From: Acidimicrobiales bacterium
Lineage (GTDB): Bacteria; Actinomycetota; Acidimicrobiia; Acidimicrobiales; CADCSY01
Assembly (NCBI GenBank): GCA_030446545.1
Contig: JAUJNB010000002.1
Coordinates: forward strand, 95,769 to 159,768
Direction: 5' to 3'
DNA length: 64,000 nucleotides
Positions 49,863 to 60,681 of this stretch are shown here, piece after piece. The notes under the pieces were generated by a model, which was not told where the DNA came from, searched no databases, and was given only the letters and a program-made list of their open reading frames with translations. The translations under genes were made by a program, and so were the position numbers. Numbering within the stretch: the stretch's first letter is position 1; each line of letters starts with the position of its first letter.

Positions 49863-50480
49863 GTGGGCACGGCTCGCCGTCCCCCCCGTGCCCTCGTGGC
49901 CGAGGCGCTGGTGCTGGTGGTCGTGGCCGCCGTCATCGCCCTGGTCCTGCGGGCCTTTGTGGCCCAGGCCTTCTCCATCCCCTCGGCGTCCATGAGCCCG
50001 CAGTTGCTGGTGGGGGACCGGGTGGTGGTCTCGAAGCTGGCCTACCGCCTGCACGAGGCCAACCGGGGCGACATCGTGGTCTTCGACTGCCCACCTCGGG
50101 CCGGGTGCCCCGAAGGCGAGGACCTCGACACCGGCCTGGTGTTGCGGGGACTCCACGGGCTGCTGGAGGCGGTGGGGTTGCGCCAGCCCTCGACCGAGGA
50201 GTACATCAAGCGGGTGATCGCCCTGCCCGGGGAGCGAGTGGAGGGCCGTGACGGTGCGGTCTACGTCGACGACCGGCGCCTGGTCGAGCCCTACCTCCCC
50301 CCGTCGGCCACCATCGGCGACTTCGAGCCCACCACCGTGGCGGTCGGCGAACTGTGGGTGATGGGCGACAACCGCACCAACTCGTCCGACAGCCGGGCCT
50401 TCGGGCCCATCGACGCCGAGACGGTGGTGGGCCGGGCCACCCACCGGGTGTTCCCGCCCACCCGTACCGCCTTCCTGTGA
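49863..50480 (+). CDS. lepB: Signal peptidase I
   Basis: 205 aa. Membrane segment (about residues 14-36), then the catalytic Ser in SIPSASMSPQL and the catalytic Lys in KRVIALPGERVE, with MGDNRTNSSDSRAFGPI near the end. It cleaves Sec signal peptides at the outer face of the membrane. The start is GTG, 5 bases after GGGAGG; the frame is open back to the rplS stop, but no better start is seen. RnhB, usual between lepB and the YraN gene, is not here. Confidence 0.94.
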   Translation: MGTARRPPRALVAEALVLVVVAAVIALVLRAFVAQAFSIPSASMSPQLLVGDRVVVSKLAYRLHEANRGDIVVFDCPPRAGCPEGEDLDTGLVLRGLHGLLEAVGLRQPSTEEYIKRVIALPGERVEGRDGAVYVDDRRLVEPYLPPSATIGDFEPTTVAVGELWVMGDNRTNSSDSRAFGPIDAETVVGRATHRVFPPTRTAFL

Positions 50481-50528
50481 TCGGCTGGTGACGGTGCGTG
50501 GGGCCAGAGCCCAGGCGGCAGCAGGGTC

Positions 50529-50873
50529 GTGACCCGGGCCCGCCTGGACCTGGGCGCGGCCGGGGAGGACCTGGCCGCGGCGTGGTACGAGGCCCGTGGC
50601 TACCAGGTGCTGGCCCGCAACTGGCGCTGTCGAGAAGGTGAGCTCGACCTGATCCTGCGCCGGGGCCCCACCGTGGTGTTCTGTGAGGTGAAGACCCGCT
50701 CCTCGCTGGCCTTCGGCTCGCCCCTGGAGGCCGTCACGCCCCGGAAGTGCCAACGCATCCGCCGGCTGGCGGCGGCCTGGCTCGACGAGATCGGCGGCGG
50801 CGCCGCCGAGCTGCGCTTCGACGTGGCCGCCGTCCTCGGTGGCCAGGTCGAGGTGGTCGAAGCGGCCTTCTGA
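50529..50873 (+). CDS. YraN family (UPF0102) endonuclease-like protein
   Basis: 114 aa. The restriction-endonuclease-like core is intact: GAAGEDLAAAWYEARGY, NWRCREGELDLI (E-x-D) and FCEVKTRSS (E-x-K), then EAVTPRKCQRI. Its biological role is unsettled, probably Holliday-junction or recombination-linked. GTG start, 48 bases after lepB. Confidence 0.92.
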   Translation: MTRARLDLGAAGEDLAAAWYEARGYQVLARNWRCREGELDLILRRGPTVVFCEVKTRSSLAFGSPLEAVTPRKCQRIRRLAAAWLDEIGGGAAELRFDVAAVLGGQVEVVEAAF

Positions 50874-50959
50874 CCCCAGACCGCCTCCAGCCCGGCCCAG
50901 CCCGTCCCCCGGGCCGGGGGCCCCGGCCCTCCCCCTCCTCCCTCTCGTCGGCACGCCGC

Positions 50960-51166
50960 TCAGGCCCGCCCCGGGCGGCGACGGTGGCGGTGGGTCCAAC
51001 AGGGGTGGTGCCAGTGACGGCGAAGGTCGGGGGCGTCGCGGGGCACGGCCACGGTGTGGCCGGTGCCCGCCTCGATGGTCCCGTTGCAGCCCGGGCAGCG
51101 GTAGGCCTTGGTCGCCTCAAAGGGCTGCACCCGCCGGACCGCCACGAGGTCGTCGTCCCAGAGCAC
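50960..51166 (-). CDS. Small zinc-ribbon protein of actinobacterial type
   Basis: 68 aa. YRCPGCNGTIEAGTGHTVAV followed by WHHPCWTHR suggests a zinc site made of two Cys and His/Cys residues. The preceding RRVQPFEATKAYRCPGC is a form I associate with short actinobacterial proteins of unknown role. It faces the opposite way to the comM operon. Confidence 0.7.
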   Translation of the reverse strand: MLWDDDLVAVRRVQPFEATKAYRCPGCNGTIEAGTGHTVAVPRDAPDLRRHWHHPCWTHRHRRRPGRA

Positions 51167-51297
51167 GTTCGAGTATCGCCGCTTCCCGCCACCTCCGAAG
51201 GCCGAGTGATGTCACACCCCCCCTCTAGGGTGGACCTCGCTCGAGTGACCGGCGTGACGGTCCTCCCTTCTGGTCGTTCTCTGTGGGAGGAGCACCC

Positions 51298-52809
51298 GTG
51301 CTCGCCATCATCGCCTCCGCCACCCTGCTCGGCGTCGACGGGCGCCGCGTGTCCGTCGAGGTGCACGTGTCCTCGGGCCTGCCCTGCTTCCACATCGTCG
51401 GGCTCCCCGACACGGCGTGCCGAGAGGCGGGGGATCGGGTCCGGGCCGCGTTGACCACCACAGGCATCCCGTGGCCCCAGCGTCGCATCACCGTCAACCT
51501 GGCCCCCTCGGGAGTGCGCAAGAACGGGTCCGGGCTCGACCTCGCCCTGGCCGTAGGGGTCCTGGTCGCCCACGACCTCCTCCCGGCATCGGCCGTCGCC
51601 GGCACCGGCTTCCTCGGTGAGCTCGGCCTCGACGGGTCGATCCGGCGGATCCCCGGCATGGTGCCCCTCGTCGATGCCCTGGAGGCCGACACCGTGGTCG
51701 TGCCCGCCGGGTGCGGGTCCGAGGCCGCCCTGGTGGGGCGTCACCGGGTACGCGAGGTGGCCAGCCTGGCCCAGCTGCTGGCGGCACTGCGCGGTGAGGC
51801 CCCCTGGCCCGACCCGCCTGGCGACGAGCAAACCATCCTGCCACCGCTGGATCCCGACCTGGCCGACGTCCGGGGCCAGGCCGTGGCCCGTCTGGCGTTG
51901 GAGGTAGCGGCAGCCGGCGGGCATCACCTGTTGCTGGCCGGGCCTCCGGGCGCGGGCAAGACCATGTTGGCCCGGCGTCTGCCGGGGCTGCTGCCCGACC
52001 TCGGCCGCCGGGAGGCCTTGGAGGCGACGAGGGTCCACTCGGCCGCCGGCCTGGCCCTGCCCCCCGGGGGGCTCGTTCGTCGGCCCCCGTTGCGGGCGCC
52101 CCATCACGGTGCCTCGACCGTCTCGCTCATCGGCGGCGGTACCACCTGGATGCGCCCGGGCGAGATCAGCTTGGCCACCCGGGGTGTCCTCTTTCTGGAT
52201 GAGTTGGCCGAGTTCGCCCGGCCGGTGCTCGATGCCCTCCGCCAACCGCTGGAGGAAGGGGTGGTCCGGGTGTGCCGGGCCCGGGCTGCGGTGTGCTATC
52301 CGGCACACTTCCTCCTGGTCGGGGCCATGAACCCGTGCCCGTGTGGGCAAGGCGGGCCACCAGGGGCCTGCCGGTGCAGCGAGGCCGGCCGCGTGCGTTA
52401 CGCAAGACGCTTGTCGGGGCCCTTGCTCGACCGCTTCGACCTCCGCCTCGACGTGGCCCGGCCCGACGTCACCCAGCTCCTCAGCGGCCCACCGGGAGAG
52501 TCGACGGCTACGGTGGCCGCCCGGGTCGCCACCGCCCGCGCCGTCGCCACCGCCCGAGGCGTGTCGTGCAACGCCCAGCTGCCGAGTTGGAGCCTGGACG
52601 AGGTCGCCGCCCTCTCGCCCCCCGCCGCCGCCCTGTTGGAGAGCGGGCTGCGAGCGGGGAACCTCAGCGCCCGGGGGTTGCAACGAGTACGGCGGGTGGC
52701 CCGCACCCTGGCCGACCTCGGAGGCCGGGATGGCCCCCTCGGCGAGGGCGACGTGTGTCTCGCCCTCCAGTTGCGGGCCGAGCCGGAGCACCTGGGAGCG
52801 GTGGCGTGA
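51298..52809 (+). CDS. comM: YifB/ComM-type Mg chelatase-like AAA ATPase
   Basis: 503 aa. An N-terminal Lon-protease-like substrate domain (VEVHVSSGLPCFHIVGLPD, then APSGVRKNGSGLDLALA) precedes the AAA+ domain: Walker A GPPGAGKTMLARR, Walker B GVLFLDELAEF, and PLRAPHHGASTVSLIGGG and AMNPCPCGQ. ComM helps branch migration in natural transformation. GGAGG lies 8 bases before the GTG. It is coupled by overlap to dprA, and the two define a DNA-uptake unit. Confidence 0.95.
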   Translation: MLAIIASATLLGVDGRRVSVEVHVSSGLPCFHIVGLPDTACREAGDRVRAALTTTGIPWPQRRITVNLAPSGVRKNGSGLDLALAVGVLVAHDLLPASAVAGTGFLGELGLDGSIRRIPGMVPLVDALEADTVVVPAGCGSEAALVGRHRVREVASLAQLLAALRGEAPWPDPPGDEQTILPPLDPDLADVRGQAVARLALEVAAAGGHHLLLAGPPGAGKTMLARRLPGLLPDLGRREALEATRVHSAAGLALPPGGLVRRPPLRAPHHGASTVSLIGGGTTWMRPGEISLATRGVLFLDELAEFARPVLDALRQPLEEGVVRVCRARAAVCYPAHFLLVGAMNPCPCGQGGPPGACRCSEAGRVRYARRLSGPLLDRFDLRLDVARPDVTQLLSGPPGESTATVAARVATARAVATARGVSCNAQLPSWSLDEVAALSPPAAALLESGLRAGNLSARGLQRVRRVARTLADLGGRDGPLGEGDVCLALQLRAEPEHLGAVA

Positions 52810-53984
52810 AAGCCACCGGCACCGATCTGCCCACGGCGGCGTGGGTGGTGGCCCTCTCCGGCCTCGACCGGATGGGCCCGGCACGCCTGGGCGCGCTGCT
52901 CGGGCGCTGGGAGCCGGAGGAGGCGTGGCGCCAGGTGCTGGGCGGCGCCGTGCACCGGGATCGCCGGGTCGTCGCCGAGGCCCGTCGTCTCGACGCCACG
53001 CTGTCCGCCCGCTGGCGCCGGGACGCAGCCGGCATCGATGTCGCCGCTCGCTGGGCTGCCCATGTCGCCGCTGGGGTGGGGGTGCTGGCCCGGGGCCAGA
53101 CCGGCTTCCCCGCCCCGTTGGCCGACGACCTCGAGCCTCCGCCGGTCGTGTTCCACCAGGGTTCGCTGTCCACCCTCGACCGCCCCCGGGTGGCGGTGGT
53201 GGGGACTCGGCGCTGCACCCACGCCGGACGGGCCACCGCCCGCCAACTGGGCCGGGACCTGTCCTCGGCCGGCGTCTGCGTGGTCTCGGGCCTCGCTCGG
53301 GGCATCGACGGCGAGGCCCATTCCGGTGCCCTGGAAGCGGCGGTACGCGGAGGGGCGGCGCCGGCGGCGGTGGTGGGCACCGGCCTCGACGTGATCTACC
53401 CGAGCGCCAACACCGAGCTGTGGAACCGGGTGGCGGCTCTGGGCACGGTGCTGTCCGAATATCCCCTCGGGACCCGCCCCCAGGCCTGGCGCTTCCCGGC
53501 TCGCAATCGCATCATCGCCGCCCTGGCCGACCTGGTGGTGGTGGTCGAGAGCCATGCCCAGGGGGGTTCCCTGCACACCGTCGACGCCGCCCTGGAGCGG
53601 GGCCGCCCCGTCATGGCCGTTCCCGGACCGGTGCGCAGCCCGGCCTCGGTCGGCACCAACGAGCTGCTGGTGGCCGGCAGCGGTGTGGTCCGCGACGCCG
53701 ACGACGTGCTTCTGGCCCTGGGGCTCGACTCCGGCGCAGCGAGACGCGGGTGGGGCGACTCGTGTGGTTCCGGGTCCGAGCACCTCGACGCCCCCGTCGG
53801 GTCGGGCACGTTCGGGGCAACCGTGCTCGAGGCCCTGGGGTGGGAGCCGGCCACCGTCGAGGAGGTGGCGGGGCGCATCGACGCCCCCCTGGTCGAGGTC
53901 GCCGTGGCCCTGTCGAGGATGGAGCGCGACGGGTTGCTGGCCCGCCACGGCAGCTGGCTCGAACGCCGAGATCTGCCGCCATGA
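52806..53984 (+). CDS. dprA: DNA-processing protein DprA
   Basis: 392 aa. The Rossmann core contains VAVVGTRRCTHAGR, GVCVVSGLARGIDGEAHSGAL, AVVGTGLDVIYPSAN, YPLGTRPQAWRFPARNRIIA and ESHAQGGSLHTVDAALERGRP. The C-terminal winged helix (about 320-385; TVEEVAGRID) is present. It loads RecA on incoming single-stranded DNA. GTG start overlaps the comM stop. Confidence 0.95.
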   Translation: MKATGTDLPTAAWVVALSGLDRMGPARLGALLGRWEPEEAWRQVLGGAVHRDRRVVAEARRLDATLSARWRRDAAGIDVAARWAAHVAAGVGVLARGQTGFPAPLADDLEPPPVVFHQGSLSTLDRPRVAVVGTRRCTHAGRATARQLGRDLSSAGVCVVSGLARGIDGEAHSGALEAAVRGGAAPAAVVGTGLDVIYPSANTELWNRVAALGTVLSEYPLGTRPQAWRFPARNRIIAALADLVVVVESHAQGGSLHTVDAALERGRPVMAVPGPVRSPASVGTNELLVAGSGVVRDADDVLLALGLDSGAARRGWGDSCGSGSEHLDAPVGSGTFGATVLEALGWEPATVEEVAGRIDAPLVEVAVALSRMERDGLLARHGSWLERRDLPP

Positions 53985-54113
53985 AGGCATCCCCGAGCGC
54001 GACCTCCCCGTGTCTCGTGGGCCGTGAGGAGGGACGGGTCGGGGGAAACATGCGACGTCCAACGTCAAGGGCTACATTCCGTCTGCTGGTTCACGACTGG
54101 GGGGAGATCGAGG

Positions 54114-54605
54114 GTGCGGACGCAGGGGGGAAAGGTTCTGGTGTTGGTGGTGACTGCCGCGCTGGGAGCAGGAGCGTGCGGGTCGGACGAGCCGAGGCTC
54201 ACCAAGGCGCAGTACGTGGAGCGGGGCAGTGCCATCTGCAGCGAGACGAGTCAGCGGGTCGAAGATGCGGCCCTGGCCGCCTTCACCACGCCGGGAGAGA
54301 TCCCGCCCGCCGACAAGATCAGCGACTTCGCCGGCGAGAAGTTGGCGCCTGCCATCCAGGGCGAGGTGGAGCGGTTGGAGGAGCTGAGGCCGCCCGAGAT
54401 CGACCAGACCCGTATCGAGGAGCTCATCCAGGCCGGTCGCGACGGCGTCGATCGGGTCCGACAGGACCCGACGGTGATCCTGAGCTCTGCCGACAACGGC
54501 TTCGGCCGCTACCAGGAGCTGACCGAAGCCTATGGTCTCGAGAACTGTGGCGGAGCCAGCGACAAGACGAGGGACGCCATCGAGGGCATCGACCGGCAGA
54601 ACTGA
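54114..54605 (+). CDS. Putative lipoprotein
   Basis: 163 aa. A short signal (GKVLVLVVTAALGAGACGSD) ends in the lipobox GAGAC, so the mature protein is a membrane-anchored lipoprotein from Cys near residue 19. The rest is helical and acidic, with two Cys that may bridge (SAICSET and LENCGGA). No known family. The GTG start is preceded by GGGGAGA; the longer in-frame ATG at 54024 would bury the signal. Its 3' end overlaps the likely start of xerC. Confidence 0.75.
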   Translation: MRTQGGKVLVLVVTAALGAGACGSDEPRLTKAQYVERGSAICSETSQRVEDAALAAFTTPGEIPPADKISDFAGEKLAPAIQGEVERLEELRPPEIDQTRIEELIQAGRDGVDRVRQDPTVILSSADNGFGRYQELTEAYGLENCGGASDKTRDAIEGIDRQN

Positions 54606-55563
54606 GGGCTCGAGGAGCCTTCGGCACCAGCCACCGCCAGGAACGGCCTGGCAGGTCGAAAGGTTCGTCTCCTCGTTGACCGCGGTGTCGGCCAGCACGG
54701 TGCGTGCCTACCGGGGCGACCTCGTCGCCTTCGCCGAGTGGGCCGGCCGGGCCAGCCTGGGAGGGCCCGAGGCGGTAGATCGCCGCGTGCTGCGCCGGTA
54801 CCTGGCCTACCTCGGCACCCGGCGCTACGCCCGGCGCACCGTCGCCCGGAAGGCCTCGACCCTGCGCCGGTACTTCGCCTGGCAGGTCAGGAGCGGTCGG
54901 CTGGCACAGGACCCGTCGATCGGCTTGTCGGCCCCAGGGGGAGGCGGCCGTCTCCCCCGGGTGCTGCGGGCCGACGAGCTCGAGGTGCTGCTCGACCAAC
55001 CGTCACCGCTCGTCGACGACGACGACCCGGCGGTGCGCCTGCGTGACGACGCCGTCCTGGAGCTGTTGTACGGCAGCGGCCTCCGGGTGGCGGAGCTGTG
55101 CGCACTTCGGCCGGACGACCTCCGGTTCGACCAGGCCACCCTTCGGGTGTGGGGCAAGGGCACCAAGCAGCGCCAGGTGCCCTTGAGCGCCCCGTCCCTC
55201 GAGGCCCTCCAGGGCTGGTGCGCCCAGGGGCGCGCCGGCCTGGCCCGGCCGCACTCGCCGGACGACGCCGTGTTCCTCAACCGTCTCGGTCGGCGGTTGG
55301 GCCCACGTGACGTGCGCCGTCTCCTCGACCGTCGGGCGTCGTCGCCGACCCATCCCCATGCCCTGCGCCACACCTTCGCCACCCACCTGCTCGACGGAGG
55401 TGCCGACTTGCGGGCCGTCCAGGAGCTCCTGGGCCACGCCGATTTGGCGACCACCCAGCACTACACTCACGTGAGCAAGGAGCGCTTGCGGTCGGTGCAC
55501 CAGGCATCCCACCCGCGGGCTCGACCGATCACCGGCGACGGACCGGCCCAGGAATCGAACTGA
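54532..55563 (+). CDS. xerC: Tyrosine recombinase XerC/XerD family
   Basis: 343 aa from the ATG. The core-binding domain (ERFVSSLTAVSASTVRAYRG) is followed by the catalytic domain with Arg in LYGSGLRVAELCALR, Lys in WGKGTKQRQVPL, HALRHTFATHLLDGG (His-x-x-Arg), then LGHADLATTQHYTHVS with the His and the nucleophile Tyr. It resolves chromosome dimers at dif. The first 35 residues are non-conserved and the start overlaps the lipoprotein gene by 74 bases, so a later, non-standard start is possible. Confidence 0.93.
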   Translation: MVSRTVAEPATRRGTPSRASTGRTEGSRSLRHQPPPGTAWQVERFVSSLTAVSASTVRAYRGDLVAFAEWAGRASLGGPEAVDRRVLRRYLAYLGTRRYARRTVARKASTLRRYFAWQVRSGRLAQDPSIGLSAPGGGGRLPRVLRADELEVLLDQPSPLVDDDDPAVRLRDDAVLELLYGSGLRVAELCALRPDDLRFDQATLRVWGKGTKQRQVPLSAPSLEALQGWCAQGRAGLARPHSPDDAVFLNRLGRRLGPRDVRRLLDRRASSPTHPHALRHTFATHLLDGGADLRAVQELLGHADLATTQHYTHVSKERLRSVHQASHPRARPITGDGPAQESN

Positions 55564-55589
55564 GCGGAGACTCCTCGAGCGGGGACGAC

Positions 55590-56414
55590 GTGGACCACAG
55601 CGACGAGCAGGCCAGAGACGAGCAGGCAAAAGAGGACAAGGAGAAGCAGAAGGAGAAGCTGGCCCGGCTCTGGGCCGACTACAAGGAGTCGGGCCGCATC
55701 GAGCTGCGCGACCAGCTCATCATCCACTACTCACCGCTGGTGAAGTACGTGGCCGGCCGGGTGGCCGGCGGCCTGCCCCAGAACATCGAGCAGGGCGATC
55801 TGGTGAGCAACGGGATCTTCGGCCTCATCGACGCCATCGCCAAGTTCGAGCCCGACCGCGGCTTCAAGTTCGAGACCTACGCCATCTCTCGCATCAAGGG
55901 CGCCATCCTCGACGAGCTGCGCTCCATCGACTGGGTGCCCCGATCGGTGCGGCTCAAGGCCCGGGCCATCGAGGCCGCCTTCTCCAAGCTCGAGGCCGAG
56001 CAACGACGGGCGCCGACCGACGCCGAGTTGGCCGGCGAGCTCGACATGACCGACGCCCAGCTCCAGTCGGCCCTCGGTCAGATCTCCTTCACCGGGCTGG
56101 TGGCTCTCGACGAGATCCTGGCCGTGAGCGGGGACCGGGGCGAGACCTTGACCCTGGGCGACACCGTGGCCGACCCCGCCGCCGGGCCCATGGCCAGCTA
56201 CGAACTCGAGGAGATGCGCCAGATCCTGGCTGATGCCATCAACCGGATGGCGGAGCGGGAGAAGCTGGTCCTCACGCTCTACTACTACGAGGGTTTGACC
56301 CTGGGCGAGATCGGCCAGGTCATCGGCGTGAGCGAGAGCCGGGTCTGCCAGATCCACACCAAAGCGGTCATTCACCTACGCTCCAAGCTGGCCTTCGACC
56401 GCCAGACCGCTTGA
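55590..56414 (+). CDS. whiG: RNA polymerase sigma factor, WhiG/FliA family
   Basis: 274 aa. Region 2 (YSPLVKYVAGRVAGGLPQNIEQGDLVSNGIFGLIDAIAKFEPDRG is split here: the DLVSNGIFGLIDAI part is diagnostic), region 3 (TDAELAGELDMTDAQLQ) and region 4 (LTLYYYEGLTLGEIGQVIG, then SRVCQIHTKAVIHL) are complete. In Streptomyces WhiG starts sporulation; FliA governs flagella. No flagellar gene is near, and the xerC-whiG order is actinobacterial, so WhiG is preferred. The N-terminus is charged (KEDKEKQKEKL). Confidence 0.93.
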   Translation: MDHSDEQARDEQAKEDKEKQKEKLARLWADYKESGRIELRDQLIIHYSPLVKYVAGRVAGGLPQNIEQGDLVSNGIFGLIDAIAKFEPDRGFKFETYAISRIKGAILDELRSIDWVPRSVRLKARAIEAAFSKLEAEQRRAPTDAELAGELDMTDAQLQSALGQISFTGLVALDEILAVSGDRGETLTLGDTVADPAAGPMASYELEEMRQILADAINRMAEREKLVLTLYYYEGLTLGEIGQVIGVSESRVCQIHTKAVIHLRSKLAFDRQTA

Positions 56415-56483
56415 CCGTCCGGACCGCCTGAGCCCGGCCGGAAAGCCTGGCCGGGAGCCCTTCCCCCGCCTCGACGGGTGCGC

Positions 56484-56489
56484 TAGCCT
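56484..56489 (+). promoter_or_regulatory. -10-like box before the M23-lipase gene
   Basis: TAGCCT, 97 bases before the ATG at 56586. The leader carries AGGGGG just before the ATG. Confidence 0.35.
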
Positions 56490-56585
56490 CAGCCAGGCCG
56501 CGAGCCCGCCGCCGCTGCGTCGACGTGCGCTTCCCCTGCACTCCGGCACTTCCCCCTCTGACACCACCCTGTCCAGGGGGAAGCC

Positions 56586-58451
56586 ATGCCCTCGTCCCGT
56601 CCGGGCTCGGGTCCTGTACCCGAGCGCCCCGGCGCCGCCCGGCGCTGTCGTCACTTCGCACCACCTCTGCGATCGCTGGCCGCCGCCGTCGTGGCCGCCT
56701 GTGTCGCCGCCGCGTCGGTTCCCGCGCTGGGCGCCGATTCCCATCCCCGCCATCTGCCTCCCGTCGACGCGCCGGTGGTCGACGGGTTCCGCCCGCCGGC
56801 CACGCCCTACGCCAGCGGGAACCGCGGTATCGACTACGCCACCACTCCCGGCCAGCAGGTCGGGGCCTCGGCTGAGGGCGAGGTCACCTTCGCCGGTCGG
56901 ATCGGGCCGTCGGGTCACGTGGTGGTGCTGCACCCCGACGGCCTGCGCACTAGCTACTCGTTCCTCGAGACCGTGGACGTCCAACGTGGTGGACGGGTGG
57001 TTCCCGGCGAGGTGGTGGGGACCGCCGGTCCGGTCCTCCATTTCGGCGTGCGGGCCGGCGATCGCTACCTCGACCCCGCCCTGCTGCTGTCCGGTGGTCC
57101 CGTCGAGGTCCACCTGGTTCCCGTGGAGCTACGGGAGCCTCAGGCCCCGGAGAAGGAGCGTCGCTGGCTCGTCGACCTCGTGGGCCAGGTCGTGGGGGAG
57201 TCCTGGCGAGGGGTGCGGGCCGGTGCCGGGGCGTTGGGCGAGGCGAGCGACGAGGCCCGGGCCTGGGCGGCCGACGCCGCTCGGATGGCTGCGGCCGAAG
57301 CCAGCTCGTTGGCCGAGCGGGCCGCCGAGACCGGCTGGGAGGCGCTGCGGGCCGAGGCGGAGTCGCTGTGGACCCAGGCCACGGTGCTGGCCAGCTACGC
57401 CAGCCAGCTCCCTATCAGCCCGCTCTTCGTGCTCTTCCTGGCCGAGCAGTGGGAGCGGGCCGATCGCTTCCTGGCCGCCCAGGCCGGCTGCACGGCGGCC
57501 CTCCAGCCTCCGCCACCACCCCCGCCAGAGCGCCGGATCGCCGTGTTGGTGGCGGGTTTCGGTTCCGCCTCGCAGGGCGCCGACGTGCTCGACGTGGACA
57601 CCGCTGCGCTCGGTTATGCCACCGACGACGTGGTCCAGTTCTCCTACGCCGGGGGGGCCACGCCCGGAACCGGCGCGCTCGCCGGTGTGCCGGTCAGCGA
57701 GTACGGGCCGGCGGACTCGACGGCCGACCTGGAGGTGGCCGGCGAGCGGTTGAGTGCGCTCATCGATGCGGTCGCGGTGGCCCATCCGGGTGTCCCGATC
57801 GACGTGGTGGCCCACAGCCAGGGCGGGGTGGTGGCCCGCCTGGCACTGCACGCCGACCCGCCGGTGGCCAACCTCGTCACCCTGGGCGCTCCCCACCACG
57901 GTGCCGACGCAGCCACGGCCAACGCCTTGCTCGGGACCACCGGCGCCGGTGAGCTGGCCCAGACCATCACCGACGAGGTCACCGACGGTGCGGTCGACGG
58001 GGCCTCCGAGGCCGCCGCCCAACTGGCCGAGACGTCGAGCTTCATCGACCAGCTCAACGCTCGCCCCCTCCCGGCGGGGACGAGGGTGACCTCCATCGCG
58101 GCCCGGGGCGATCTCACCGTGGCCGGCTTGCAGAGCTCGCTCGACGGTGCCACCAACGTGTTGGTTCCCCTCGACGGGACCTCGGCCCACGCCGAGCTCC
58201 CGGGGTCGCCGCTGACCCAGCGGGAGATGGCCCTGGCCCTGGCCGGGATGGGTCCGACCTGCCGTCCGCTCGAGGACGACCTGTTCACGGCGGCGGGCAT
58301 CAGCATGGCCGAAGACACCGTGGGCATGGTGGCCGGGGCCGGGGCGATGTGGCTCGACCGCCAGGTGCCCACGCCCACGGATGCCTTCCGGCGCCGGAAC
58401 CGCTCCCCGGGCCAACCCGGGCCGGTCCCGGCCGCGTCCGGTGCCGGCTGA
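56586..58451 (+). CDS. Exported fusion of degenerate LytM/M23 domain and alpha/beta hydrolase
   Basis: 621 aa. A signal or anchor lies at about residues 30-50. Residues 60-165 are an M23/LytM domain: [20 protein letters not shown] and VLHFGVRAG. Active M23 peptidases have HxGxD and GPHLHFE; here the His is Asn79 and the first His of the HxH pair is Val150, so peptidase activity is probably lost. A helical Ala-rich stalk follows. From about residue 318 an alpha/beta hydrolase begins, with the nucleophile elbow [15 protein letters not shown] (Ser411) and [10 protein letters not shown], as in lipases. It probably acts at the cell envelope. The domain pairing is unusual. Confidence 0.85.
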   Translation: MPSSRPGSGPVPERPGAARRCRHFAPPLRSLAAAVVAACVAAASVPALGADSHPRHLPPVDAPVVDGFRPPATPYASGNRGIDYATTPGQQVGASAEGEVTFAGRIGPSGHVVVLHPDGLRTSYSFLETVDVQRGGRVVPGEVVGTAGPVLHFGVRAGDRYLDPALLLSGGPVEVHLVPVELREPQAPEKERRWLVDLVGQVVGESWRGVRAGAGALGEASDEARAWAADAARMAAAEASSLAERAAETGWEALRAEAESLWTQATVLASYASQLPISPLFVLFLAEQWERADRFLAAQAGCTAALQPPPPPPPERRIAVLVAGFGSASQGADVLDVDTAALGYATDDVVQFSYAGGATPGTGALAGVPVSEYGPADSTADLEVAGERLSALIDAVAVAHPGVPIDVVAHSQGGVVARLALHADPPVANLVTLGAPHHGADAATANALLGTTGAGELAQTITDEVTDGAVDGASEAAAQLAETSSFIDQLNARPLPAGTRVTSIAARGDLTVAGLQSSLDGATNVLVPLDGTSAHAELPGSPLTQREMALALAGMGPTCRPLEDDLFTAAGISMAEDTVGMVAGAGAMWLDRQVPTPTDAFRRRNRSPGQPGPVPAASGAG

Positions 58452-58474
58452 GGGCCTGCGGCCCTGCGGACCGA

Positions 58475-58480
58475 TAGGCT
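58475..58480 (+). promoter_or_regulatory. -10-like box before rpsB
   Basis: TAGGCT about 98 bases before the rpsB GTG; the leader ends with AAGGAGG, five bases before the start. Confidence 0.4.
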
Positions 58481-58578
58481 GCAGCCTTCCCACTGGTTCC
58501 CTCCGACGCCTGTCGACGGTCGCTCCTCGCAGAGCGCGGCGCCCGGAGCTCGTCAACCGTCCACCCAAGGAGGCCCCT

Positions 58579-59802
<1,224 letters not shown>

Positions 59803-59806
59803 ACCC

Positions 59807-60604
59807 ATGGCCAGCATCGGAGCCATCGACGTCAAGCGCCTCCGCGACCAGACCGGCGCCGGGATGATGGACGCCAAGAAGGCACTGGTCACCAGCGACG
59901 GTGATTTCGAGGCCGCCGCCCGGTGGCTGCGGGAGCAGGGCCTGGCGGCCCAGGAGAAGCGTTCCGACCGGGAGAACGCCGAGGGGGCGGTGGCCCTGGC
60001 CCGTGACGGTGCGGTGGCGGCGATCGTCGAGCTGCGCTCGGAGACCGACTTCGTGGCCAAGTCCCCGGAGTTCACCAGCCTGGCCGACGACCTGGCCGCG
60101 GTCGTGGCCGCCCGGGGAGAGGGCGCGGTGGCCGAGTTGGCCGACCGGCTCGACGACCTCAAGGTCACCCTCAAGGAGAACCTCGAGGTGGGCCGGGTTG
60201 TGCGGGTGGCGGCCGCCGACGGCAACGTGCTCGACAGCTACCTCCACGTCCAGAACGGCCGGGGCAAGAACGCTGTCGTGGTCGAGTTGGCGGGCGGCGA
60301 GGCGGAGCTGGCCCACGACATCGCCGTCCACATCGCCTTCGCCCGTCCCCGCCACCTCACCCGCGACGAGTTCCCCGCCGAGGTGGTGGCCGCCCGGCGA
60401 GCCGAGCTGGAGGTGCTCTCCCGCAACGAGGGCAAGCCCGAGGCTGCCCTCCCCAAGATTGTCGAGGGGCGCATGACCGGGTTCTTCAAGGAGGCACCCG
60501 GTGGTGCCCTGCTCGACCAGGCCTTTGTCAAGGACGAGAAGCAGTCGGTGGCCCAGGCTCTCGGGAACGCCTCGATCGTGCGATTTGCTCAGATCGAGAT
60601 CTGA
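59807..60604 (+). CDS. tsf: Elongation factor Ts
   Basis: 265 aa. Begins SIGAIDVKRLRDQTGAGMMD, with KKALVTSDGDFEAAARWLR, then the EF-Tu contact TDFVAKS and the C-terminal QPFVKDEKQSV equivalent (QAFVKDEKQSVAQ). It exchanges GDP for GTP on EF-Tu. Starts 4 bases after rpsB. Confidence 0.97.
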   Translation: MASIGAIDVKRLRDQTGAGMMDAKKALVTSDGDFEAAARWLREQGLAAQEKRSDRENAEGAVALARDGAVAAIVELRSETDFVAKSPEFTSLADDLAAVVAARGEGAVAELADRLDDLKVTLKENLEVGRVVRVAAADGNVLDSYLHVQNGRGKNAVVVELAGGEAELAHDIAVHIAFARPRHLTRDEFPAEVVAARRAELEVLSRNEGKPEAALPKIVEGRMTGFFKEAPGGALLDQAFVKDEKQSVAQALGNASIVRFAQIEI

Positions 60605-60648
60605 TCTTCGGTCTCACTCGCTTCGCTCCGTTCGACCGAGCTGGCGGT

Positions 60649-60681
60649 GCTCCGACCGGCGGCACAGCCACCGGCCGGAGC
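60649..60681 (+). terminator. Terminator hairpin after tsf
   Basis: GCTCCGACCGG (60649-60659) pairs with CCGGCCGGAGC (60671-60681) at 10 of 11 positions around an 11-base loop. A second inverted repeat, GGTCCGCC (60698-60705)/GGCGGACC (60741-60748), follows. Confidence 0.6.
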
